64,000 nt of DNA from Clostridium_AM tanneri (GCF_033659955.1 NZ_JARUJP010000006.1:124001-188000); one strand, 5' to 3'; positions 16,443 to 24,875 are shown, counted from the first letter of the stretch. Notes: generated by a model from the letters alone, not told the origin. Made by a program: numbers and translations.

Positions 16443-17193
16443 ACTCAACCTCTTTTCCATGATAAATTACAAGTTTATTTGTAAGCTTTAAGCAGATATA
16501 GTCAACAGCATAGCCTAAAATTCCTATAGAAAAAATTCCTACTATAATAATATCTGGTCTGGACAGTTGCTCTGCATCCATTATCATGTATCCTATACCT
16601 GAAGATGCTGCAATAAGTTCTGCCCCCATTAAAGCTCTCCAACTGTAACCAAGTCCTAGCTGTATTCCGGTTAATATATATGGAACTGCTTGAGGAAATA
16701 TTATCTTAAAAAACTTATCTCTACTGCTAAAATTAAATACTTCTCCTACTTCTAAAAGCTTTCTGTCATAATTAGTAATGCCAGTTAACGTACTTGAAAA
16801 CACGGGAAAAAAGGTAGCAAGAAAAATAACTGCCAATTTGGAGGTTTCTCCAATGCCAAACCACAATATTAACATAGGAATAACAGCCATTGGTGGAATA
16901 TGTCTATTAAATTCTAAAAAAGGTTCCAAATAGTCCATAGTTTTTTTATTCATTCCTACGAAAATAGCAAAAGGAAAAGCTATTGCAAAGGTTATTATAA
17001 AGCCTAAAAACACTCTGTAAAAACTAACCATCAAATGCTTAAGCAAAATACCGCTTTTTAATAATTCATAAGCAGTACTTGCTACAGCCAACGGCTTTGG
17101 TATTATATAATCATTAAAAATATGTAAAACAGAGCCTGTCCACCATATTATTAAAATAAATATCGGTATAATCATTCCCCTTATCGTCTTCAT
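16402..17193 (-). CDS. ABC importer permease, NitT/TauT (SsuC/TauC-like) family
   Basis: This is an integral membrane permease of 263 aa with about six helices. The BPD_transp_1 segment includes FFPVFSSTLTGI, LLEVGEVF, IIFPQAVPYILTGIQLGLGYSW and the coupling-loop region around AELIAAS-GIGYM. ATG 17193 follows GGGGACTTTAG. It is the first gene of the operon and lies behind a 240-nt leader with an intrinsic terminator. The substrate is unknown. Confidence 0.92.
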   Translation of the reverse strand: MKTIRGMIIPIFILIIWWTGSVLHIFNDYIIPKPLAVASTAYELLKSGILLKHLMVSFYRVFLGFIITFAIAFPFAIFVGMNKKTMDYLEPFLEFNRHIPPMAVIPMLILWFGIGETSKLAVIFLATFFPVFSSTLTGITNYDRKLLEVGEVFNFSSRDKFFKIIFPQAVPYILTGIQLGLGYSWRALMGAELIAASSGIGYMIMDAEQLSRPDIIIVGIFSIGILGYAVDYICLKLTNKLVIYHGKEVEYGGTDNKESIQEF

Positions 17194-17434
17194 CTAAAGT
17201 CCCCTTCATTATTTCAGAAAATAAAAAACTTTCCCTAAATTATACTTTAGGGAAAGTCAGATTTCTACCCAATTTTATAGATATAAATACCTATTTATTG
17301 TGTGTACTCTAATTTCCCTTCAGATCAGATATTTCCTTTCTGTTAGGTTTTACTCAAAACACATTGAATTTATCTGCTAATCCAACATTTTAGAAATTTC
17401 TAAAAATATCCGATTTCACAAATAATTAGGTTAT
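17194..17434 (-). promoter_or_regulatory. Structured leader RNA with terminator ahead of the ABC/hydG operon (class not recognised)
   Basis: The promoter at 17441-17468 would give a leader of about 240 nt. Near its 3' end lies a strong intrinsic terminator at 17222-17257 (ACTTTCCCTAAA pairing with TTTAGGGAAAGT, then TTTTTTA), only about 30 nt before the permease ATG. Upstream, CTAATT and AATTAG can close a junction. Inside it, a palindromic TTTTAGAAA/TTTCTAAAA hairpin and a CAGATA/TATCTG helix capped by GTTTT/AAAAC can form. The layout suggests a riboswitch or attenuator. The sequence lacks the hallmark motifs of TPP, T-box, guanidine-I, SAM or lysine elements that I could check by eye. Confidence 0.6.
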
Positions 17435-17440
17435 ACTTTA

Positions 17441-17468
17441 ATTCTATCACCATATTTGCATTTGTCAA
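17441..17468 (-). promoter_or_regulatory. Promoter of the ABC importer/hydG operon
   Basis: On the minus strand, TTGACA (17463-17468) and TAGAAT (17441-17446) are separated by 16 bp. Confidence 0.6.
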
Positions 17469-17502
17469 CTTTTTTCCAACAATTGCAACTTAGAGAATTT
17501 TA

Positions 17503-17649
17503 TTACACATATTGTTCTCCATCTTTATTTTCATAACCACTTTCGTTATAGGCCCTTTTTTCTATAGTTTGTTTTATTTGATTTTTTGAAAATTGATTTT
17601 GATCTTTAAAGCCCTTTTGTTTAAAGTTTCTTTTATCTCCAACTTTCAT
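17503..17649 (-). CDS. Small basic hydrophilic protein, 48 aa
   Basis: ATG 17649 lies 9 nt after GGAGGTG. The frame encodes a Lys/Gln/Asn-rich peptide starting MKVGDKRNFKQKGF and ending KDGEQYV, with no Cys and no membrane segment. No family was recognised. It is supported by the strong ribosome binding site and by resemblance to other tiny hydrophilic genes in the window. The promoter of the downstream ABC operon begins right after its stop. Confidence 0.6.
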   Translation of the reverse strand: MKVGDKRNFKQKGFKDQNQFSKNQIKQTIEKRAYNESGYENKDGEQYV

Positions 17650-17857
17650 AATATAAAACACCTCCACTTTATCATCTTGTACATTGTTTATGCTTTCCTA
17701 CAGTAAAATTTATTATACTTGCATATATTAACTACCGTTTTTACGTTATAGCAGATTTGAAAATCCATTATTTTCAATCCATTATACATATTTTTTTATA
17801 AGTATGGCTATAATTACCTTAATGGCATTACAAAATCTTGATTAAGGTGGAATGTAA

Positions 17858-18325
17858 ATGAACGGTGATAAACAAGATAATCCAAAAAATAGTGGTGAGT
17901 ATTTTATCGACGACTTTATATATCCTGGCGCTAAAAAAATTAAAATTAGCTTAAATGATTTAAATGTAGTATACTCTTCCACTGCTCATGCTTTAGGAAG
18001 TGCTGAATCCCTTCTTTCTAAAATCATTGAAGGACATGTTCATCATAGTGAACATGTTGCTGTATTAAAAAGGAGAATATCAGTATATAGTACAGTGTTA
18101 TCATTATGCAGAAATGCATTGGATAAAGATGAAGATATAGAACTAAACCTTAAAGCCTTTGATTTAAAGCTTTTGATTCAGATGTTAGAATATGAATTAA
18201 AACTAACTCAGGCCTTTAAGAAGTTATCTTCCTTCAATATAGAAAACTTAAACAAGGAGTATAGTAGACTAAAAAAGGTTTATACTGAACTTTCTGTAAT
18301 CTATGAAAATTCAATACCTCACTAA
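17858..18325 (+). CDS. Hypothetical helical protein, 155 aa
   Basis: No family was recognised. The protein is predicted to be mostly alpha-helical, with a disordered N-terminus, a His-rich loop (HVHHSEHV) and a C-terminal Lys-rich helix pair. No membrane span or signal is seen. ATG 17858 follows AAGGTGG. It is monocistronic and ends at a long perfect terminator. The HxHHxxH cluster could bind a metal, but this is only a possibility. Confidence 0.65.
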   Translation: MNGDKQDNPKNSGEYFIDDFIYPGAKKIKISLNDLNVVYSSTAHALGSAESLLSKIIEGHVHHSEHVAVLKRRISVYSTVLSLCRNALDKDEDIELNLKAFDLKLLIQMLEYELKLTQAFKKLSSFNIENLNKEYSRLKKVYTELSVIYENSIPH

Positions 18326-18328
18326 TAT

Positions 18329-18380
18329 TAAAATACGACATAACTTAGGATAATCATATCTAAGTTTATGCCGTATTTTA
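18329..18380. terminator. Bidirectional terminator
   Basis: TAAAATACG-CATAA-CTTAG pairs with CTAAG-TTTATG-CGTATTTTA. It serves the genes at 17858-18325 and 18385-18525. Confidence 0.85.
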
Positions 18381-18384
18381 ATAT

Positions 18385-18525
18385 TTAGTAGTCCCAAGGA
18401 TACTTTTCATCTGGTTTGCTCTTAGCAGCCTTCTTCTGGTCTTTTTTATTATTGCTTAGGACTGTGTCAAAATCTAGCTTTTCCCCTTTTAGATCTTTGT
18501 TATCTGACCTAATTCCACTTTTCAT
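18385..18525 (-). CDS. Small hydrophilic protein, 46 aa
   Basis: ATG 18525 follows GAGGTGAAATTT. The peptide is Lys/Asp-rich (MKSGIRSDNKDLKGE, ending DEKYPWDY) with no membrane segment. The C-terminal YPWDY is a recognisable tail. It is supported by the ribosome binding site and by a terminator immediately after the stop. Function is unknown. Confidence 0.6.
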   Translation of the reverse strand: MKSGIRSDNKDLKGEKLDFDTVLSNNKKDQKKAAKSKPDEKYPWDY

Positions 18526-18813
18526 AAATTTCACCTCACTTTTGGAAAGCATATTTTCACCTTAGATTTAACTAACAGCATTACCATAGTTCTAAATTTA
18601 CTTTGATAATAAATATAATACTATTTCACTTTATATTATTTGCAAAGTATTAAAAAACATGAAAATTCACAAGTATTTTTTTAAATCGTTTTTCTTAATA
18701 ACCTGTCCAACTGTGGTATACAGTGGCTTGGAAGTATTTCCTTGATTTATTTCTATTATAGATGTCGAATACTACTAATAATAATCTTGATTTAAGTCAA
18801 GGAGGACCCAAAG

Positions 18814-19887
18814 ATGAGACGAAAAAGAAGGCATAAAAAAAGATATCTAAAAAAAATAATCTTTCTCACAATCATATTTATAACAATAGCCGGCTTAGGA
18901 AGTTTTTTATATGTTAACTATCAGTTAGATAAAATAAAAATTAACCCTATTACTAGAGAAGAAAATAACTCAGAGAGTTTATCCAATGATGAATACGGCT
19001 CCTATACTAAAAAGAACATAGAAAAAGATTCTTCCAAGCTCTATGATGAACAAAGTAAAACAAATAACTCAATAGTTAATATAGCATTATTCGGAGTAGA
19101 CTCTAGAAGTAGCAAGTCAGATCCTCCTCATTCAGATTGTATAATAATTGCTACTATCGATTATAAGCATAATAAAATTAAATTGTCTTCAATAATGCGG
19201 GATACTTATGTTGCAGTAACTGGTCATAACCAAACTAAAATTACTGAGGCATATACCTATGGAGGACCAAAATTAGCCTTAGACACAATTAATTATAATT
19301 TTGACTTAAATATTAAAGACTATGTAACTGTAGATTTTAATGGAATGACAAAAATCATTGATAGTTTAGGAGGCATTGACGTTGACGTAAAAAAATACGA
19401 ACTAAGAGAGCTTAACAGATGTATTGCTGAAACTGGAGAAATCGAAAAAAAAGGTTATTCCCTTGTTAAAACATCTGGACTCCAAACATTAGATGGTATT
19501 CAAACTGTTGCCTATGCAAGAATACGGAAGGTTGGAGATGGCGATTTTGAAAGAACAGAAAGGCAGCGTCTAATTTTAAACCAAATAATAAGCAAGATGA
19601 AAACAGTATCCCCTGGAAAATATCCATATATAGTTTCTGAGCTTTTACCATCGGTGGAAACAAGTCTCGATAAGTCAGAGATACTGGCTGTAGGAGGGAA
19701 ATTTATTTTTTCTGGTATTTCTAATTTAGAACAACAAAGATTTCCTGTAGATGGTTATTGTAAAGGAGAAGTAGTAGATGACATATGGTATCTTGTACCT
19801 AAACCAAGCTTAAGTACAACTAAAGAGCAAATATATAATTATATTTTTCAAGATATAAAACCACTTCCTAAAGATCCACTATTCTAA
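18814..19887 (+). CDS. LytR-CpsA-Psr (LCP) family cell-wall glycopolymer transferase
   Basis: LCP enzymes transfer undecaprenyl-phosphate-linked glycopolymers onto peptidoglycan outside the membrane. The protein has a short Arg/Lys-rich cytoplasmic start, one membrane helix (about residues 12-32), a low-complexity linker and then the LCP domain: NIALFGVDSR, SDCIIIATIDY, LSSIMRDTYV, TEAYTYGGPKLAL, VDFNGMTKIIDSLGGIDV, YARIR and DFERTERQR. The Arg and Asp residues that bind pyrophosphate are conserved. Length of 357 aa is normal. ATG 18814 follows AAGGAGG. It is monocistronic with its own terminator. Confidence 0.93.
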   Translation: MRRKRRHKKRYLKKIIFLTIIFITIAGLGSFLYVNYQLDKIKINPITREENNSESLSNDEYGSYTKKNIEKDSSKLYDEQSKTNNSIVNIALFGVDSRSSKSDPPHSDCIIIATIDYKHNKIKLSSIMRDTYVAVTGHNQTKITEAYTYGGPKLALDTINYNFDLNIKDYVTVDFNGMTKIIDSLGGIDVDVKKYELRELNRCIAETGEIEKKGYSLVKTSGLQTLDGIQTVAYARIRKVGDGDFERTERQRLILNQIISKMKTVSPGKYPYIVSELLPSVETSLDKSEILAVGGKFIFSGISNLEQQRFPVDGYCKGEVVDDIWYLVPKPSLSTTKEQIYNYIFQDIKPLPKDPLF

Positions 19888-19907
19888 ATATATTTATCAT
19901 AATAACT

Positions 19908-19960
19908 TAGAGCCATTGTCATTTTTCTTGCGTAGAGAGAAGAATACTAATGGCTCTATT
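19908..19960 (+). terminator. Terminator of the LCP gene
   Basis: TAGAGCCATT pairs with AATGGCTCTA, with an inner TTCTT/AAGAA helix. Confidence 0.75.
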
Positions 19961-19992
19961 ACAATTAATTATGGAATAAAATTCATTTTATA

Positions 19993-20021
19993 TTGATATT
20001 CCCTGTCTTTGGTGATAATAT
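19993..20021 (+). promoter_or_regulatory. Promoter of nadABC
   Basis: TTGATA (19993-19998), a 17-bp spacer and TAATAT (20016-20021). The -10 box runs into the 40-bp palindrome at 20018-20057. Confidence 0.7.
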
Positions 20022-20057
20022 TGTTTTACAGGTGTATATACACCTGTAAAACAATAT
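20018..20057 (+). promoter_or_regulatory. 40-bp perfect palindrome, probable NiaR operator of nadABC
   Basis: Every base from 20018 to 20057 is matched by its partner; the centre half-site is TTTACAGGTGTAT. It overlaps the -10 box and the expected start of transcription. The ACAGGTGT/ACACCTGT core agrees with what I recall of the operator of NiaR (YrxA), the nicotinate-responsive repressor of NAD synthesis in Firmicutes. The palindrome would block the promoter when niacin is available. Confidence 0.75.
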
Positions 20058-20080
20058 GTATATCGAGCGGGGGAATAGTA

Positions 20081-20992
20081 ATGGAAATCAATCTAAATGA
20101 AGAAATCATAAAGTTAAAAAAAGAGAAAAATGCCATAATTTTAGCTCATTATTATCAAAGACCTGAAATTCAAGATATAGCTGATGCTGTTGGAGACTCC
20201 TATTATCTAAGCAAAATGGCAAGAGAATGTAGTGAAAATTTAATAGTTTTTTGTGGGGTAAGATTTATGGCTGAAAGCGCGAAAATCTTATCACCAGAAA
20301 AAATAGTTCTTCTTCCTGCTGCAGATGCTGGTTGTCCTATGGCTGACATGGCAGCAGCTGAAGAAGTTAAAATTTTAAAAGAAAAGCATCCTCATGCAAA
20401 GGTTGTTTGTTACATAAATTCTTCTGCTGAGGTAAAGTCTCTATCTGATGTATGCTGCACTTCTTCTAATGCATTAAAAATTATAAATAGTATAGAGGAA
20501 AAGGAAATAATATTTCTACCGGATAAGAACCTAGGTGAACATATAGCAGAGCAAATTCCTGATAAAGAATTTATACTATGGGATGGATTCTGTATAACTC
20601 ATAAAAAAGTTAAAGCTGAAGCATTAGAAAAAGCTAGAAGTCTACATAAGGATATACTAATTGCAGCCCACCCTGAATGTGAAAAACCTGTACGAGCTGC
20701 TGCAGATTTTATAGGAAGTACTGGTGAAATTATCAACTTTGTAAGTACAAGCTCTAATAGCAAGTTTCTTATTGTAACGGAGGAAGGTGTTCTTCATGAG
20801 ATAAAAAGAAAAAATCCTGAAAAGAAATTTTATCTTCCAGGAGGCGGTATGAGCTGTATAAATATGAAAAAAACCTATTTAAAAGATGTATATAATAGTC
20901 TATTGAATATGGAAAATAAGATAGAAATAAATGAAGAGATAAGAAAAAAAGCTTATGTATCACTAGCTAACATGCATGAGCTTGGGAGGTAA
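20081..20992 (+). CDS. nadA: Quinolinate synthase
   Basis: The enzyme condenses iminoaspartate with dihydroxyacetone phosphate to quinolinate using a [4Fe-4S] cluster. Landmarks are AIILAHYYQRPEIQDIAD, FCGVRFMAESAKIL, PAADAGCPMADM, WDGFCITH, AAHPECEKPVRA and LPGGGMSC. The cluster Cys residues lie in CGV, CCTSSNA and HPEC. ATG 20081 follows GCGGGGG; an in-frame upstream start at 20009 would include the operator and is rejected. Length of 303 aa is normal. It is the first gene of nadABC. Confidence 0.96.
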   Translation: MEINLNEEIIKLKKEKNAIILAHYYQRPEIQDIADAVGDSYYLSKMARECSENLIVFCGVRFMAESAKILSPEKIVLLPAADAGCPMADMAAAEEVKILKEKHPHAKVVCYINSSAEVKSLSDVCCTSSNALKIINSIEEKEIIFLPDKNLGEHIAEQIPDKEFILWDGFCITHKKVKAEALEKARSLHKDILIAAHPECEKPVRAAADFIGSTGEIINFVSTSSNSKFLIVTEEGVLHEIKRKNPEKKFYLPGGGMSCINMKKTYLKDVYNSLLNMENKIEINEEIRKKAYVSLANMHELGR

Positions 20993-20997
20993 TATCC

Positions 20998-22299
20998 ATG
21001 GATATTTTAGCGGATGTTTTGATAGTCGGCACAGGCATCGCAGGGTTGTATACCGCCCTTAATTTAAGAAAAGATTTAAAAATAGTGATTATTTCAAAGG
21101 GTAATATAGACCAATGTAACACCAGTCTTGCCCAGGGAGGAATATCTGTTGCTAGGGGCTACACTGATATAGATTCTTTTACACAAGATACTTTAAGGGC
21201 TGGGCAAATGGAAAATAGTGTAGAAGCGGTAAAAACTTTAGTTGAAGAATCAATGGAAAATATAAATCACCTTTGTAATTTAGGTGTAGATTTTGATAAA
21301 GACAGAGAAGGCCTATGCTATACCCGTGAAGGAGCTCATAGTATAAATAGAATAGTGCATTGTAAGGACTTTACTGGTGAAAAAGTAGAAGATATTCTTA
21401 TTACTAATATTAAGTCAAGAAAAAACATAACTATATTGGAGAATTGTTGTTTAATAGATATTATACAAAAGGATAATGTTTGTATGGGAGGAATTTGTCT
21501 AAAAAACAATGAACAAATTAATATCCTAACCAAAGTTACAACCCTTGCTACCGGAGGAATCGGCGGTATATTTAAGAACTCTACTAACCAGAGAATACTT
21601 ACTGGAGACGGTATCGCCATCGCAATAAAAAACAAAGTAAAAGTTAAAAATCTAAATTATATTCAGTTTCACCCTACAGCTTTTTTTTGCTCTAATCAAG
21701 ATGAAAAGAGGTTTTTAATCTCTGAATCTGTTAGAGGTGAAGGCGGTAAACTAATAAATAATGAAGGTAAAAGATTTGTAGAGGAACTTCTTCCTCGGGA
21801 TGTAGTTACAAGGTATATATATGAAGAAGAAAAAAGGACTAATAGTCGCAACGTCTATCTTGATGTTAGTTTTATGAATAAGGACTTTTTAATTAAAAGG
21901 TTTCCAAATATATATATAAAGTGTTTAGAAAATGGTGTTGATATAGCAAAAGAACCTATTCCAGTTTCACCGGCTCAACATTATTTTATGGGAGGTATAG
22001 ATGTAGATTTACAGGGCAGAACCTCTCTTAAAAACCTGTATGCCTTTGGAGAAGTAAGTTGTACTGGAGTTCATGGTGCTAATAGATTAGCTAGTAATTC
22101 TCTACTAGAGGGATTGGTTTTTTCAAAGCGAGGTGCTATTCAAATAAATAGCATTATTGATACCCTAAAAATATATAAAATGCAAGCTCCTAGGCTTAAA
22201 TATCACACTAAGTATTATGAGAAGGAGTATAAACAAATTTTAATAGATAACATACTTAAGTTGAGAGGAGATCTTAAAAATGAACTGGTTACTTGTTGA
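20998..22299 (+). CDS. nadB: L-aspartate oxidase, short clostridial form
   Basis: This FAD enzyme oxidises aspartate to iminoaspartate for NadA. The dinucleotide-binding start is VGTGIAGLYTALNL, followed by SLAQGGI, TREGAHS, RIVHCKD, GGIGGIF, IQFHPTAF, SESVRGEGG, SVSPAQHYFMGGI-type residues (PVSPAQHYF) and GANRLASNSLLEGLVF. At 433 aa it lacks most of the C-terminal helical domain of the roughly 530-aa E. coli form. A shorter version is common in Clostridium, so truncation is not assumed. It starts 5 nt after nadA and overlaps nadC by 20 bp. Confidence 0.95.
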   Translation: MDILADVLIVGTGIAGLYTALNLRKDLKIVIISKGNIDQCNTSLAQGGISVARGYTDIDSFTQDTLRAGQMENSVEAVKTLVEESMENINHLCNLGVDFDKDREGLCYTREGAHSINRIVHCKDFTGEKVEDILITNIKSRKNITILENCCLIDIIQKDNVCMGGICLKNNEQINILTKVTTLATGGIGGIFKNSTNQRILTGDGIAIAIKNKVKVKNLNYIQFHPTAFFCSNQDEKRFLISESVRGEGGKLINNEGKRFVEELLPRDVVTRYIYEEEKRTNSRNVYLDVSFMNKDFLIKRFPNIYIKCLENGVDIAKEPIPVSPAQHYFMGGIDVDLQGRTSLKNLYAFGEVSCTGVHGANRLASNSLLEGLVFSKRGAIQINSIIDTLKIYKMQAPRLKYHTKYYEKEYKQILIDNILKLRGDLKNELVTC

Positions 22300-23134
22300 T
22301 GAACTTATTAAAGGTGCTCTTAAAGAAGATATTTATTATGAGGATATAACTACTAACTCTATAGTTGGACATTGTTCTCAGTCTACTGTAGACTTAATTT
22401 CCAAAGAAGATGGCATTATAGCAGGTACAGAAATTTTTACGAGAGTTTTTACTCTCTTAGGCAGTGCTAATACAGAACTCTATGTTAATGATGGAGATAA
22501 AATCTATAAGGGCCAGAAGCTTGGTGAGATTTACGGAAATACTAGAGCTATCCTCACTGGAGAAAGAGTAGCGCTAAATTTCCTTCAAAGAATGAGTGGT
22601 ATTGCTACTCTTACAGATAAATTTGTAAGAAAATTAGAAGGAACCACTACAAAGCTCTTAGATACAAGAAAAACTACTCCTGGTATGAGAGTTTTTGAAA
22701 AATATGCAGTAAAAGTAGGTGGAGGATGTAATCATAGGTTTGGGCTAAATGATGGAGTTCTTATAAAAGATAACCATATAGATGCTGCTGGAGGAATAAA
22801 AAATGCAATTGAGTTGTTAAAAAAGAATGCATCCTTTGTTAGAAAAATAGAAGTTGAAGTAGAAAATTTAAGTCAACTTGAAGAAGCTCTAGAAGCTAAA
22901 GCGGATATAATAATGTTAGATAACATGGATATAGAAACCTTAAAGACAGCAGTAAAAATTGTAAACAGAAAAGCAACCACAGAAGCTTCCGGCAATGTTA
23001 CCTTAGATAGTATAGATGAGATTGCTAAAACTGGAGTAGACTATATCTCTACAGGTGTATTAACACACTCCTTCAAAGTTTTAGACTTAAGCATAAAAAA
23101 TTTAAGAATGTTAAAAAATAACATTAACCTTTAA
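22280..23134 (+). CDS. nadC: Nicotinate-nucleotide pyrophosphorylase (carboxylating)
   Basis: The enzyme converts quinolinate plus PRPP to nicotinate mononucleotide and CO2. The 284-aa type II PRTase fold shows ALKEDIYYEDITT, GERVALNFLQRMSGIAT, LDTRKTTPGMR, KYAVKVGGGCNHR-like residues, LIKDNHI, IEVEVENLSQ, IMLDNM and EASGNV. It starts inside the 3' end of nadB, consistent with translational coupling. With nadA and nadB it completes de novo synthesis from aspartate to nicotinate mononucleotide. Confidence 0.96.
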   Translation: MNWLLVDELIKGALKEDIYYEDITTNSIVGHCSQSTVDLISKEDGIIAGTEIFTRVFTLLGSANTELYVNDGDKIYKGQKLGEIYGNTRAILTGERVALNFLQRMSGIATLTDKFVRKLEGTTTKLLDTRKTTPGMRVFEKYAVKVGGGCNHRFGLNDGVLIKDNHIDAAGGIKNAIELLKKNASFVRKIEVEVENLSQLEEALEAKADIIMLDNMDIETLKTAVKIVNRKATTEASGNVTLDSIDEIAKTGVDYISTGVLTHSFKVLDLSIKNLRMLKNNINL

Positions 23135-23257
23135 TATAAAATTAGAAATAATACTTGCTAAAATAATTGTAATTTTAGAAAACTTTCTATAGTATTAAAA
23201 CTCCTCTTAGAAGTCAAAATAATAGTGTATCATATGACATGTGAGGAGGAATTATAA

Positions 23258-23647
23258 ATGACAAATCAACAAGAAAAAGATAGATTAATGCAAAAAACAA
23301 GAGAACAAGAAAAAGATGCACATCGTATAGATCAGCTAATAGATACCGTAGAAAACTATACTAGAACAGAGAGACATCTTGAGCAATATTCTCATATAGG
23401 TGATCCTAAAAACAAAGCTCATGCTAGAGATATACAATGTGCTAGAGAAGCGGAGATTCAACACCTAAAAAATGAGATTGTTTATGGTGCTGAATATGAT
23501 GATCATCCATTAGAGAACTTAAAGGAAAATTATGAAGATACAAAGGAATACTTAGACCACTTTGGCAATAGATTAGATAGTAAAACTTTAGCTAATGTAG
23601 AAGAAAAACAAAAAAATAGAGCAAGAACAATAGATCAAATGGAGTAA
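23258..23647 (+). CDS. Hypothetical hydrophilic helical protein, 129 aa
   Basis: No family was recognised. It is highly charged, rich in Glu, Lys, Arg and Asp, with long predicted helices (NQQEKDRLMQKTREQEKDAH and a central ENLKENYEDTKEYLD) and no membrane segment. It has one cysteine. ATG 23258 follows GAGGAGGAATTATAA, a near-ideal ribosome binding site. It is monocistronic and closed by a strong terminator. Composition resembles the small hydrophilic proteins common in sporulating clostridia. Confidence 0.7.
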   Translation: MTNQQEKDRLMQKTREQEKDAHRIDQLIDTVENYTRTERHLEQYSHIGDPKNKAHARDIQCAREAEIQHLKNEIVYGAEYDDHPLENLKENYEDTKEYLDHFGNRLDSKTLANVEEKQKNRARTIDQME

Positions 23648-23664
23648 TTTAATCTCTTAACCAC

Positions 23665-23712
23665 AAAGGCAGTACAATGCAAGTAAATCGCTTGTTATAT
23701 TGTACTGCCTTT
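23665..23712 (+). terminator. Terminator of the 129-aa gene
   Basis: AAAGGCAGTACAAT pairs with ATTGTACTGCCTTT. Confidence 0.8.
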
Positions 23713-23868
23713 ACTATTGAGTCAACTTAACTTCTCTAAACTTGATAATAAAATTTTAGAAATTAGAAGGATTTTTTAATATGTTGTAGAAATTATTACA
23801 AGGTAGTAATTTATATTATTTAATAATTTAAGTTTGAATTGAATAAAATTAAGGAAAGGGTGAATTTA

Positions 23869-24306
23869 TTGGAAACAGATATAAACTTTAATTCTCTTAT
23901 AACTTCTGTTGGTAAATGCTGCTTAGGAGAAAAGGATTGTGGTACATGCTCTAAAGAGAGCTGTTTAATTGGTTATTGCAAAAAAAATCTACTTACCTGT
24001 TTGAAAACTAATGAACAATTTATTAATGGAGAAATAGATAACATACCTTTGTTTGATACAAAGATCTTTGACGAAAGCTCCATAGTTGAAACTGTTGGCC
24101 TTATTCTTAATCAGTGTAAAAATTGCAATGCTTATCATGATGAAGAATGTATCATTAACATACTTAGGAGTTCTTGTGAAGTAATTTTATTTGGAAATCC
24201 TAAAGACTATAACGGAAGCGTTTTATTATACTTAAATGATGTAAAACAAGATAATGCTGAACTATCCAGCAGGATATATGAGGCATTTGTCAATGCTAAA
24301 AAATAA
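23869..24306 (+). CDS. Cysteine-rich hypothetical protein, 145 aa
   Basis: No family was recognised. The N-terminal third carries a dense cluster (KCCLGEKDCGTC, then SCLIGYC and LTC) and a second cluster sits in the middle (QCKNCNAYHDEEC, then SSC), suitable for iron-sulfur or zinc binding. The C-terminal part is acidic and helical. TTG 23869 is favoured because AAGGAAAGGG lies 8 nt upstream; an in-frame TTG at 23839 has no such site. It is 43 nt upstream of a ferritin-like diiron gene, so the two may function together in iron or redox handling. Confidence 0.7.
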   Translation: METDINFNSLITSVGKCCLGEKDCGTCSKESCLIGYCKKNLLTCLKTNEQFINGEIDNIPLFDTKIFDESSIVETVGLILNQCKNCNAYHDEECIINILRSSCEVILFGNPKDYNGSVLLYLNDVKQDNAELSSRIYEAFVNAKK

Positions 24307-24349
24307 AATCTAAAAGACTATTTAAAATAATAGAAAGGATGTTTGAATT

Positions 24350-24778
24350 ATGGATGAAATTAAACTAACCATCGAAAGTACTTTAGGAGATACTAAAGGT
24401 ACTATATTAGAAAGAGCTGTTAAACAAACCTTTACTGGTGAAACAAAGGAAGCAGGTTTATACATGGCCATAGCCCGCCAGGCTCAGAGACAAGGCTATG
24501 GAGATATAGCAGAAATTCTAAAGGTTATGGCTTTAGAAGAATTAGACCACGCTGCAACCTGTGCTGAACTTAACGGAATGATTACTGATAACTGCTTTCA
24601 AGATATACGGCAAATGTTAGAGGGAGAAATTTTCGCTAATAATGCTAAAAATTCCGATTCCTTAAAGGCAGATGAACTTAAAATTGATTCAGCCAGAGAA
24701 TTCTTTAGCATAGCCGCTAAAGATGAAGGTAGACATGCTAGAATATTAGAAGGAATACTTAAAAACTATAACAAATAA
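24350..24778 (+). CDS. Rubrerythrin/ferritin-like diiron protein without rubredoxin domain
   Basis: This 142-aa four-helix bundle has two E-xx-H type diiron half-sites: TKEAGLYMAIA with EELDHAA, and LEGEIFA with KDEGRHARI. The usual C-terminal rubredoxin domain of classical rubrerythrin is missing, so electrons must come from a partner. The adjacent Cys-rich protein is a candidate, by inference. Family members reduce peroxide in anaerobes. ATG 24350 follows AGAAAGGATG. Confidence 0.85.
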   Translation: MDEIKLTIESTLGDTKGTILERAVKQTFTGETKEAGLYMAIARQAQRQGYGDIAEILKVMALEELDHAATCAELNGMITDNCFQDIRQMLEGEIFANNAKNSDSLKADELKIDSAREFFSIAAKDEGRHARILEGILKNYNK

Positions 24779-24875
24779 TACTAAACATGATTATGACTAT
24801 ATTCAGTAGTATAGTTTGTAACGCTAACTCTACTAATTCATATAATAATATATAAGCAATTTATTGGAGAAAATT

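Noticed and set aside
17281..17345. Possible TPP riboswitch in the ABC/hydG leader (CTGATCTGAAGGG)
   Set aside because: The required CUGAGA motif and the GCGUAGGGA-like 3' segment are missing.
20998..22299. nadB truncated by mutation
   Set aside because: The short C-terminus runs smoothly into nadC by overlap, and short NadB forms are common in Clostridium.
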